This document shows positions 45,311 to 55,700 of a stretch of 64,000 nucleotides of DNA, piece after piece. The position numbers were made by a program, and so were the translations under genes. Each line of letters begins with the position of its first letter. The first letter of the stretch is position 1. Under the pieces are notes generated by a model. It was not told the origin of the DNA, did not search any database, and worked only from the letters and a program-made list of their open reading frames with translations. The stretch lies in the NCBI GenBank assembly GCA_031841125.1, contig CM063106.1:72218101-72282100 (forward strand). The letters are read 5' to 3'. The stretch comes from Acanthococcus lagerstroemiae. Taxonomy: Eukaryota; Arthropoda; Insecta; Hemiptera; Eriococcidae.

Positions 45311-45604
45311 CAGGGATGTACCGAGGGGGGAGGGGGTATGGAGGACAACTCCCCCTCTGGTAGGAATTTTTCTCTCAGCAGTTGGGAAAATTTACCATTT
45401 CGGTCAGGCGAGGTGGGACAATACAACAAGTTAAAAGGGTTTTCTCCTTTTGCTTTGATTTTGAAATGAGTTAGTTGGAAAAAGCCAACAGGTCAAAAAA
45501 ATTTTTTTTTGCTTCGATACTTGGAAATTCTGAGTTAAATCAGTAGGAACTTTCACTATTTTACCTCCCCCCCCCCCCAGGAAAAACTCTTCGGTACATC
45601 CCTG
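45311..45604 (+). mobile_element. hAT MITE, family A subtype 1
   Basis: Starts cagggatgtaccga and ends tcggtacatccctg, a near-perfect 14-bp inverted repeat. Flanks tatttaat (45303-45310) and tatttgat (45605-45612) match at 7 of 8 positions. Body shared with 13620, 38112 and 46442 ('aggaatttttctctcagcag', 'ttgggaaaatttaccatttc', C-run, 'ggaaaaactcttcgg'). The minus-strand open frame across it is typical of the family and not a gene. Confidence 0.9.
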
Positions 45605-45612
45605 TATTTGAT

Positions 45613-46433
45613 ACAAGTTTTTACTTCCACAAGTAGGGGATGGACCTGGCGATGATATTATCCAGAAGCTACGAAGAATGGACTAAAGCAGCTGACACTA
45701 TGATGGGATACGGAGTAGATTCTTCAGGTCATCTGCACATTGTTGTAGCTGATATGGTTGAAGTTATCTTTATGCTGAAAACAGGCTATCTGTTTTACTT
45801 GATAACTCTGTAGAGGAGAGTATATGTAGTATGCTATGCGCATTTTCTTCGATGTGCACAATAACTTAATACAGCTGACTTTCTGGTTAACAGCCTCAGA
45901 CTCTGAGATCGAACATAAGCTGGTCTGGAGAATCATCTCAACGTGGTGTACTTTCAACCGAGTGTGTGACATCACTGGATGCTGGGGCAGAAGACCCGTT
46001 TTTTCATTGTAGACTGTAAGCCGAAGCAAATAATGACTATCCACTTTCCTGCATATACTTCAGTCAAGTGGGCCTTGTGTTGTTGATGTTGCAATGAGTC
46101 AGCTGTCAATAACGGTTATACACCTGGTACTTAGTGTTCAGATTTCCGAGAGGGTGATGATAACTGAACTTGAAGGGGTGGTAGGGGACGTACTGCATAT
46201 GACTTTCAAAGATGCTTCTATTTTCGCTTAGTTTTAGCAAATGAGGCAAACAGAACTGTTCGTGCATTTTTGTAAAAACTGTTTTACAAAGCGCGCTACA
46301 TCTCCACCATCACCACCAAAAACAATTACCTAATCTGGAGAGAATCATTTTGCTGTTGTGAGTCAAATTGGAGAATAGCCTAACGTGTAGTCACTTACAT
46401 GAGCTCACTACAGATGAGTAAATGAATACCTAT
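45613..46433. other. No gene recognised
   Basis: Frame 45724-46044 (minus, 106 codons) has no recognised domain. No repeat structure seen. Confidence 0.3.
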
Positions 46434-46441
46434 TTCGCAGT

Positions 46442-46665
46442 CAGGGACGTACCGATAGGGAGGAGGGGCAAGCCCCCCCCCTCTTGTAGGAATTTTCTAC
46501 CCGGCAGTTAAGAAAATTTACATTTCAGTCAGGAGGTGAAGTTGAAAAAATCCAACAAGTCAAAAGGTTTTTTTTTTTGCTTTGATACGAGGGAATTTTG
46601 AGCTGAAAATCAGTTGGGACTTTCACACCCCTTCCCCCCAGGAAAAACTCTTCGCTACGTCTCTG
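46442..46665 (+). mobile_element. hAT MITE, family A subtype 1, exact TSD
   Basis: Termini cagggacgtaccgat and ttcgctacgtctctg are inverted repeats, and an identical 8-bp duplication ttcgcagt flanks it (46434-46441 and 46666-46673). Interior holds the family's C-run, 'aaaaaatccaacaagtcaaa' and 'gggaattttgagctgaaaat'. The intact duplication suggests a fairly recent insertion. It lies 27 bp from a different MITE. Confidence 0.93.
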
Positions 46666-46692
46666 TTCGCAGTTTATACTTAGTATTTGCAT

Positions 46693-46945
46693 CAGTGGCG
46701 TAGCCAAGGGGGAGATTAGGGGGATGAATCCCCCCCTTGAGAGGAGAATTTTTTTATATGCTGGCAGTATCACAGTGAATGCGCGAAATGAAATTAAAAT
46801 CCAGATACATAACTGAAGTTGAAAAGCACAACATACTGATACGTCAATGTAAAAACATACAGTTCATGTTAGGTGTACCCCCCGCCCCTCCCGGCCCAAA
46901 ATTCTGCTGATCCTCCTTCTTGGAAAAATCCTGGCTACGCCACTG
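46693..46945. mobile_element. hAT MITE of the CAGTGGCGTAGCCA type, exact TSD
   Basis: Left terminus cagtggcgtagccaagg and inverse right terminus cagtggcgtagccagg are almost identical. Flanks atttgcat (46685-46692) and atttgcat (46946-46953) are exact 8-bp duplications. The ends match the 33525 and 3764 families, but the interior ('aatgcgcgaaatgaaattaa', 'tgtaaaaacatacagttcat') is different, so the termini are shared by more than one subfamily. Confidence 0.93.
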
Positions 46946-46953
46946 ATTTGCAT

Positions 46954-48603
46954 ACAGACACCAGCATCTGGTTGCACCATTTCCTCTAAGAGTTCATCGT
47001 CAGAATGCGAAGGCAAAAATTACGATCACCCCTTAATTGAAACTTTTGGTAATTTAAGCCAATAAGTTTTCCTCTTCCTATCATGACTGGCGAACTAGTT
47101 ATTAACGTACTTTTTCACCTTTCTTCATTGAAATTTGGTCGAAAAGTTACTGAAATTTAATACGGCGACTAAATTGAACATAATTTTAGCACCCTCATCT
47201 CGACTGATTTTCAATTATTATGAAAATGATTACAATTTCCACCTGCTATCCAAAAGTTATGAACCGCGTAGAAAGTAATTAATTTCCAGCTTCTATATAG
47301 ATTAACAGTATACTGTTCCATTTACACTGTTCACTGTACCCAATGAGCTGAAAGAACTTATACCAACCTAGACTGTAAATTTTCCTCATCAAAGTGAACA
47401 TCACATTCAACTTTCCTCGAGCGAAGCTCGCATCGCTTAGTAGTGCGATAAGCTATTTGTGTGGAGCTTTTATAAGATCCTCTCTCTGCTCCATCAACAA
47501 TCAGCGATGAGTTTCCAAGTTCACAGCTCATTGCCACCGCGTACGAGTATCTCGAATTTACGTCAACGCCTTTCCTTGCTTCAACTTTGTATAAAATGTA
47601 CCTCAGCTTTGCACTCGATGTCTGCGTATCGTATTCTGCTTCTGTATTATAGAAGACATAACGCGTCAGCCGCGCGGTATAACGAAACCGTAACCTAACC
47701 ACAAGAGCTCATTTAAAGTGCGAACACGTTTCTAGAACAGTCGATGTTTGCGTATTTCTAAAAGGGATGCTATTTTTGATGATGACAGTCGCTGATGGTG
47801 AGGATAGGTTATTGACTCGGCTTTACCGCTTTCGAAATACTTTTAATAAGACAGAAGCTCGCCGTGGCTTAGCGAAGATAAAGCTTCGCGCCCTTGCGCA
47901 TGATATGAATATGAAACAGCCAACAGTTGGCGCAGAGGTTAATGAAAGTTACTATACAAGTTCCAGAGAAAGAAAAAAATATTATATATACGAACAAGCG
48001 TACGTGTATACGATAATACAGGGCGGTCGTATCCAGATGAGAGACAGAGAGAAAGAAAATTCAGCAGTGTGCTCTTATCCGCACGTGGAATTGAAAATTA
48101 ATTGAAATGTCAGCAACTGAGACGAGATGTTTATTGAAGATGAAAAAAAAAAAAAAAGGAGAATATATTCTGTCTATTAGTGGCAGTAATCGATAAATAA
48201 TTGATCAGCCAGCTTACGTCGCTGTTGTGGCGAGGGAAACTTGAACTGGAAAAAATAATAGGTATTCGACTTTTCTACTTTCGGTGCCAATCATCCTTTC
48301 TACCAACAAGAAGTCGAGCAACTGTAACAGCGGCCTGGTAAACAGACAACTCCATAATTTGTGCTCAGAAACAGATACCTATAGACTGGCAGACAGACAG
48401 TGCAGCCTAAAAAATAGCAAATAGCTGCAAAAATTTCGCAACAACGTGATTTTTACTCGGTGTCATGGTCCAGAAGTGCTGAACGTTCTCAAACAGACAG
48501 CTGGGGATTTCCCGTATGTGCAGACTGTGCACTTGTACAGGACGGCAAACATTTAAGAGCCGTAAATTTGAAAAAGAAAAAAAATCGTAGCTGAGATGAT
48601 CGA
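46954..48603. other. Mostly non-repetitive sequence, no gene recognised
   Basis: 47340-48110 has retained CpG and two frames (47358-47702 minus, 114 codons; 47767-48105 plus, 112 codons) with no recognised domain. An A15-type tract lies at about 48142-48156. Confidence 0.25.
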
Positions 48604-48854
48604 AGTTTAGGCAGAGATGGGGCGGCGGTTCAAATCGCGTGAAAGAATCGCAAAAGAATCAGTTCTTTTGAGGATTTGTGATTCCTTGAAAAAATTACTT
48701 CTAATGTTGATCATCGCCATTATCGTGTTTCCTTGTTTCAATTTCGGTATAATTTTTAAAAAGAACGAATGAGCTCAATAAGCATGAATTTTAAATCCCA
48801 GTTGGAAGGTATTTTAATATAAATTTCATACTATGGCGGTAACTTGTGTTACAT

Positions 48855-49140
48855 CAGGGGCGGAATAGAGCGAAAACTTGGGGGGGGGGAGAGCTGAAGC
48901 CCCGACGCCTAAAATTACTTTGTAAAAATCCAAAAATCATAGCCCCTCCCCCCCAAAAAAACAACTTTAAGAATAGATTTTTTTCTCTGTAATACTACCT
49001 TTGTAAGCAAAAAAGAAAGCATAACATTACAAGCGATAATACAAATAGCAGTACTCGTATAATTTTACATTTTTCATTTAGGGAGCTAATTTTGAAATCG
49101 GGGGCTCAGCCCACCCTAGCCTCCCCTATTTCCGCCCTTG
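48855..49140. mobile_element. hAT-like MITE of the CAGGGGCGGAAATA type
   Basis: Left end caggggcggaatagagcg and right end cccctatttccgcccttg are inverted repeats with small differences. The left flank is tgttacat (48847-48854) and the right flank gttacat(c) starts at 49141, a shared 7 bp. Both arms have a G- or C-run next to the terminus. Directly abutted by the next element. Confidence 0.8.
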
Positions 49141-49148
49141 GTTACATC

Positions 49149-49641
49149 CAGAGATGGGCGTTGTTCACTATTTAATGAACTTGCTCTTGTGCTTTTCCCT
49201 TTTTGGTGAACTACCTAGTTCTTGCTCTCGTTCACTTGGTCTTCTGACTGATCTGGTTCATCGTAGCGAGCGGAGCGAGCAAAAATTTCTCTTTGGTAAT
49301 AATCTACAACTGAAAACTAGGCCTATTACCCAAACAATTTTTTTAAATCCCGAATGAAATCCTGTGAGACTGTTAATTAAAATTAAAACTTCATACTTTA
49401 ACATTATTAACCTGAAACCTGAAACCAGTATATGAAAGTTGAAACTAAAGTCTAGAAAGTAGAAATATACAAGATTCCCCCCCCCCCACCTCAAAAAACA
49501 ACAAAGAACAAAAAATAGATGAACAAAGAATGAAAAAGTTGATAAAAACTAGTATTTGTTCTTTTTTGGAGGAGAGACGCGATGAACTAGTTCAAAACTA
49601 AGTTCACCAAATAGGGAACTCAAGAGCAACGCCCTTCTCTG
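49149..49641. mobile_element. hAT-like element with exact TSD, abutting its neighbour
   Basis: Left end cagagatgggcgttgttc and inverse right end cagagaagggcgttgctc match at 16 of 18 positions. Flanks gttacatc (49141-49148) and gttacatc (49642-49649) are exact. Interior contains 'gttcttgctctcgttcac' and a C-run near 49479 but no coding motif. Its target is the same gttacat sequence that flanks the element at 48855. Confidence 0.9.
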
Positions 49642-50234
49642 GTTACATCTTATATGTTGGTTTGTATAATAAAACATAAAATTATTATTCACCTATTGTT
49701 TATTTTTAACTTGTATTAGTTGCATCACTTTCTAGATTTTTCGTTCTGGGTCATTCTTCAAAAATGATGATACTTCAGGTACGTTTTTTCATGGAGGAAA
49801 GTAGGGGAGATTTGAACTTTTTTTGATGGGATTCGTTAAGAGGCGTTCTGTATGACATTACGAGTAGTAATACACGGCCGACAGTGAGGGGATTCTGTAT
49901 TTTGGCATGGCGATCAAAATAATGAATGCCATGCCGAAGGACACATGAAAAAGTCCATGTCGAAAGACAATAGTGAACAAAAAGTGTTCTGCCGTCGATT
50001 AGTAAATTCCAAAAAAAAAAAATTGTATGGACAGTTAATAAAAGCATGCTAACCCATTAATTAGATGTAATTATTTTTGAATGATAAACGTCTATCGTTG
50101 CATAAAGATGACCATGTCGAAAGACACTTTTTATTTGTAACTCTTAATGTTAGACAATAATACGCAAATGCACGAGTCTAGTCACAAAAAACCGAGATTT
50201 GATATGCGGACCGTATTGCTCTGATAAGAATATA

Positions 50235-51162
50235 CAGTTTGGCCATTAATGGTGCGGTGGGACGTATGGCGATGCCCGCATGCCAAAGTGGCCCCTATGA
50301 CACCGCAACCCCTGGCCCCGGAAACTACCCTTTCGAGTATCGCATCAGTGGCCGGAGGGACGCCTTAGGGACAGGCCCGAGCCCCCATTTCTCCTTGACA
50401 CAACGGTGCGCGCGTCCTACCAGGGCCACCATGAGGTTCCTTATTGACCGAGGTCCGCACTCCTTGAGCGCTCGCCTGGAATTCAGGTCCCCCACGCCGG
50501 ATGCGCTGCCTCTTCACTCACCCCTCACCTCCTCGTCTTGATCCGTGTGTCGACGCAGGCAGGTGGTGACGACGGGTAAGCCCTGCCAAGGGTCCGCATC
50601 ACAGCTGCAACAGCTCTCCTAGAATGGTACCGAGTTCTCCTCCTGTCCGATGGTGTGGGTCGAGCTTGGTAAATCGCCGGCCCTCTATCTCGACCACTCT
50701 GTCTGTATCTTCTTCTTCATGATGGCCGAGACGAAGGCCGACACCCGGTTCCAACCGCTTCCGTTCTTCATCATCTCCGGAACCAGGGTATCCGGCGCGA
50801 GACGGCTGATCACGCCGCCGTTGTTGTCTTCGTCGCTTCTTCTTCCATCTCCGCTGGGATCGATCGCTCTAGTGGCCGTCCCACGCCTCTCCTGCTCCCA
50901 GGTCTCACACTTGAACAGGGTGTGCCAAGGTGTGTCCTCCACCCCTCGATCACAGTGCGCGCACACGGGGCTCGGCGCTATCGACATCCGATGTAGGTAT
51001 GTGCCGAAGCACCCGTGGCCGCTCAGTACTTGGGTAAGGTGAAAGTACAGCTCTCCGCGCGATCTTCCTACCCATCCGTCGAGGTCGCGTATCAGCGTTC
51101 CGGTCCATTCGCCCTTGGCCGAATAGACGAGCGCGTCCTTCCACTTCAGTTTGACTATTAAT
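50235..51162 (-). mobile_element. R1-like LINE, 5'-truncated, with TSD (copy B)
   Basis: The body 50251-51146 is inverted relative to the window. Flanks cagtttggccattaat (50235-50250) and cagtttgactattaat (51147-51162) agree at 14 of 16 positions and read as the target duplication. The 3' end (here the left side) is the same as in copies A and C: gtgcggtgggacgtatggcg, gcatgccaaagtggcccc. Its 5' truncation lies within about 50 bp of that of copy A. It is inserted into the element at 48612-51810. Confidence 0.9.
50685..51146 (-). pseudogene. R1-like LINE ORF2 C-terminus (copy B)
   Basis: Minus-strand frame collinear with copy A: KWKDALVYSAKGEWTGTLIR, DLDGWVGRSRGELYFHLTQV, LSGHGCFGTYLHRMSIAPSP, then CAHCDRGVEDTPWHTLFKC, whose Cys-Cys-His-Cys pattern is intact, followed by RLAPDTLVPEMMKNGSGWNR. 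It lacks the acidic DDEEEEEE run of copy A and has DPSGDGRRSDEDNNG there instead, so that microsatellite expansion is specific to copy A. No start, endonuclease or reverse transcriptase. Confidence 0.85.
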
Positions 51163-51388
51163 TGCGACGAAAAAATATTGAAACTCCAGTTTTGTGATTG
51201 GTTGCAAAAAGCCATGCCGAAAGACAAAAAATCGAGGGACAATTTTGAAGGTTGACAACACTGACTCTCAGCTGTGAAGACGCAATTTCCACGTTACCAA
51301 CTCATTCATTCATTTATCTCTAACGTAGTATGTATTATTTCACCAGTTTGTTCTAATATAATTTATAGTTTGAAAATTTAAAAAGAAA

Positions 51389-51445
51389 TAATAATAATAA
51401 TAATATTAATAATAATAATAATAATGATAATAATAATAATAATTG
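51389..51445. repeat. AAT/TAA microsatellite
   Basis: About 57 bp of taa/aat units with two interruptions (ttaataat and aatgat). Lies inside the hAT-like element at 48612-51810. Confidence 0.95.
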
Positions 51446-51818
51446 TTAGAGGGACAGCCATGCCGACGGACATTTTAGCATATTTAATCCTATTTTGACC
51501 CATTAAAAATGGATTAAATTTTCTTTTGAAACCTTGAAAAACTAAAATTCAGTCATATCTATCAACGGAAAAAAAAAAAAAAAAAAAAACCGTATGAATA
51601 ATTTGTGAGATAACTGCGGGGGACTGAAATATCAACATTTTTGAAGAATAAGCCATCTCAGCATTTGAAGAGGAAAAAAAAAATGAATGGCAAACATGGA
51701 ATCGCCGGAACCGCTTTGAGAATCGGATTCGCCACAACAAAGAATCGCAAATGACTGAATCGCATTTTAAGGATCCGATTCTCCAACACCAGGGAATGGC
51801 CCCATCTCTGAATTTAGT

Positions 51819-52717
51819 GTCCGAGCTGCAGTGCGAGTGAACTTGGTAAATTCTGTAAGTAGGGCGTGCTAATTCACAATTTCTTCCTACTCTAGTCCAG
51901 AGCGCTTTCGGCTATTTTATGTCATCTACGATAATCGAGACACAGCAGAATAGCGCCTGATGCGACTGGGAATAGATTTTCAGAATTGAGTACAAGTCAG
52001 ACGGAGATGTACTGAAGAGGGGTTCTAATTTACCACCGAGCATTGGAACTCACTTTTTACAGTTTACGCCAAGGGTGGCAACAAAAATTTTGCACACAGC
52101 GGCAGCCAACCTAAGCCCGGCACAGCACACAGAATCCTATCTACGATAGTTCTTATTCGAAACACTTTTCAATAAGATCAATATCCCTCGATTTATCATC
52201 GGCATGACGATCTTGAGTAAGGGTGTGAACCATCTGCCCTCAAAGGAAGTATAATTCACTCCTAGACGCGACGACTTTCAGTACCTATACATCAACACAC
52301 CAAAAATTGCTTCGACGAGAAATTTCAACTTAAAATTCCTGATATGGCTGAAATAACGGTAAAGACGTGTGTCAATATTGCCCTCGCACAAGGACTGAGT
52401 TTCAACAATAGAGTATTACCTAAGAACATTACTTGACCCACGAAATGAAGACATATGCTGATAATAAATACCAGATAACAGGAAAACCTTCCTTTTACAA
52501 TATTTCACGATACCTGTATACCTAATCGCTTTGTTGAAACGGGCGACATTTTCTTATCTTTGTGTGTCTGCAAAGCTATAACGCTATGAAATTTCGTCCA
52601 CAGCCAATTCGATGTAAATTTCGTTTCTGAAAAAAACTTCAGTGAATGTTTTTGACTGTTGACTTGGAAGTGATGAAGTGAAAGACACATTCATTTTGTG
52701 CGAAAATTTCGGCAGTT
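51819..52717. other. Region upstream of the host gene
   Basis: No repeat family recognised. Should contain the promoter and 5' untranslated region of the gene starting at 52718, but no clear TATA box or initiator could be assigned. The last 200 bp are AT-rich with runs of T and A. Confidence 0.3.
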
Positions 52718-55700
52718 ATGTTGTTCTCAATCAGTGACAGGATGGAGAAAACTGTTCCCAAGTATGAACTCATGAAACATGAGCAAGCTGAAGATTTGCA
52801 GCCGCCTGTCACAATACGGAAATTCGGTGGAAACGCAATATTGTACACAGCATTCCTGATTGGCTTTTTACTTGTGATGCAGGTAAAGACACCATTTTAA
52901 ACTTCTTCGATCATCTTAGTTTACGTACCATGGAGTTCGGAAGGATACCTCCACCCTATTAACATACTTCAAGTTTTCACATTCAGTACAATTTCCTGTT
53001 AATAATTTATACTTAGCCTTTCAGCAGAAGCCTTACGATAACGATCATCTATGTTTTTTTAAAAACTATTGCTAGATCAATACGATAACTGAATACGCTG
53101 AGAAGCGCAAACGACCAGTTAAGGGTTGAAATTTTTTTTTAAAGCCTCACTCCTTTAGCAGCCACGCAGAAGAAAACTTGAAATTTGTGAAAAATGTCAA
53201 CTCTGTCTCTTTTCAAAATTGTACAATCTATCTCTCCTATGGTTTGGTCAAACTTTCAATTTAACTGACTTTGAGTCCATAGCCACTTTCTCGTCATTAA
53301 CACATTGAGACTCGATACATTAAGCGTTTCAAGAATCAGTAACACCAGAGGTGGTGATCTGTACTTTTCTCGGAGGAGAGGGCAAATTGCACCCAATGAC
53401 GAATTCGTATTCAGTGAGCGTTGCATGTTAAGTATGCATAAGACTGGTTCAAACGTGTTAAAATTTGTTTAGACCCTTTCGAACGCCATTAAAACTTATT
53501 AAGACTCGTTAGACCTTAAGAACTCGTTAAAACTCGATAGGATTTTAGGGCCTCTGATGACTCAGTAAGACTCCTTTAGGTTTAGGTTGTATTTCAATAC
53601 TACCCATCAAAACTGGTCAATATTCGTTAAATTTATTAAACTCATTGCGACTATTTTGGGACTCAATAAGACTCGTGCAACTGGTTTAAGACTCGTTAAG
53701 ATTCATGAAGACTCACTAAGTTTATACTGAACTTCATCACATCCGTTAAAGATTTGTTAAACCCTATAATCAAGGTCATTAACATTCTACTCAGACGTTT
53801 GAAGTTTCACTGAGATGCCATCACACTCGTTCAAATCATTTCAATATGCATGGACAATAGCGCCCGCCCTGGGGTATGAGTTCTCATGCCAAGAACTTTT
53901 AGGGTGAGTGGGTGATTCGCAATGTCCAAGAAAAATTACAAAGACTCGTAAGAGTTAAAAAAAAATAATCTCTTTGAAAGATTTTCGCTGGGTAATTTTC
54001 AATACAAGTAGGCACCACTGTGCATGAAAGCTGATTAATAATCAATAGGACTAGGTCATCATCACTTATCAAAACTTATTCAGACTTGTTGAATAGAACC
54101 TTATTAAAATGCGTGATGATTAAAATGCATTCAGACTTTATGTAATTTTGTTAAGACTTCATAAACGATCGCGCAATCAATAAAATAAAATAAGGACCCA
54201 GGGTGGAAGCTTGGAGCAGTGTAAACAACACTTTGTCAGGGGAATTGAAACTAGAGTCGAAAGCTGGATATGATTGGTAACTGGAGCCGCAGCCGGAGTC
54301 GAAAACTTCTTTATTCGAGTCAGAACTGGAGCCAGAGTCCGGAAAAAATTGTTTGCTCAAGCTGGGATCGAAGCTAATAGTAGAATCTTATCGAAATTGG
54401 GGCCGGAGCCAATTTCGGCTCCAACTGTGACTTTACTCCTAATTGTTAGGGTGCCCCTTTCTCGTTCTCTCCCCTTGACCTCCCTCCGCATCCCTCCACT
54501 ATTCAGCCCCTCCACTCTTCAGTCCCCTTAAAAATGACCGAAGTTGGAGTGAAAATTTATTGGAGGATTCGGAGCCGAAACTATCATGAATGTTTTGCCG
54601 AACCTGAGATCTGTTATGATTCTTTCGAAAAATGCTGAGGCTCATTAAGGCAGAGTGAGACTCCTTAAGACGTAATTCTCAAAATTTCTAAGGCTCCTTA
54701 AGACTCATGAACATTTGTTTCAAATTTATTAAAAGGTTAACATTTTTGAAGAATCACTAGAAGAACTTTGTACGAAGTGATTTTCCTTAACATACATGTT
54801 ACGTAATGCAAAGAGGAAGGAAGCAGATGCAGGGACGTAGTGAAGAGTTTTTTCTGGAGATGCAAAAATTGTTAAAAATTCTCAGTTGACTCAACTCAAA
54901 ATTTCTGAGTATCAAAATTTGTTTGTATTGACCAAAAAAAAAAAAAACCACAAAAAACTTTTGACTTGTTGGATTTTCCCAACTTTTGATTCATCTACTA
55001 AAATTTCCCAACTCCGGCGGAGGCTTGAGATGGCAAGCTGTCCCCCCCCCCTCATGCATGTGCCCCCTCCCTTATTTTCGTCCCTGAGCAGATGACTAGA
55101 TACCGGAAGGAAGACGTTAGACACTACTGAACCCAAATTCATCATTATTTTGTTCTTTTTAATTTTAATTTTTTTTTTTGAAATGCTTATACTAGGGGCT
55201 AAAAGTTTCGCTTTCCTAAGAAATTTAACGTCTCTGTATTTTTGGCAGAGAGATTTCAAATTCTACAGATCTAATATTTTGAATGTCAGCTCTCTAAATA
55301 CATGTTGAGCAGAGGACGAGATCTCGCTCTTGGACTCCTCCCATACCTCAGGGACGATTCTGCCAAATTTTCTAGAAAAAGAACATAAAAGACAAATGAA
55401 TCGTATGAACCTCAAGCTAATGACATATCAATGAGGAAGAGTATGAAGAACTAGATATGATAGGTTTGCGGATTTCAGTTCTCCACAGATGGTGAAGGAA
55501 GAAGAAAGAGAAAGGGGAGAAGACATAAAATATTTGTGTTATTACATGACTCACACTCACTTCCAGAATCAGAGAAATCAAAATTTGTTCGATTACCCTC
55601 CTACCTTTGAGAAACTCAAATTTGATCCGCCAAAATGATTTACGGTTCTACGCTTTTCGTCTCCAGAATTATGGAATATCTTAAATTCAAACGCCCAAGT

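Larger units (their letters stand above)
48612..51810. mobile_element. Large hAT-like element holding nested insertions
   Basis: The left terminus cagagatggggc and the inverse of the right terminus (gccccatctctg) are an exact 12-bp repeat. Flanks agtttagg (48604-48611) and aatttagt (51811-51818) match at 6 of 8. Sub-terminal 'gaatcgc' words occur at both ends (48650 region and 51690-51760). Inside lie two smaller hAT-like elements (48855-49140, 49149-49641), an R1-like LINE (50251-51146) and an AAT microsatellite. Without these the element is about 1.5 kb and shows no transposase motif. Confidence 0.7.

Noticed and set aside
45431..46773. Minus-strand frames with an EEFFLGG-type start
   Set aside because: The same peptide recurs in every family A MITE because it reads the terminal repeat; it is a transposon shadow.
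47358..48105. Frames of 114 (minus) and 112 (plus) codons
   Set aside because: No recognised domain, no splice partners and no repeat explanation; kept only as part of an unrecognised unique stretch.
50239..51042. Plus-strand frames of 100 and 130 codons
   Set aside because: Antisense to LINE copy B, whose real frame is on the minus strand.
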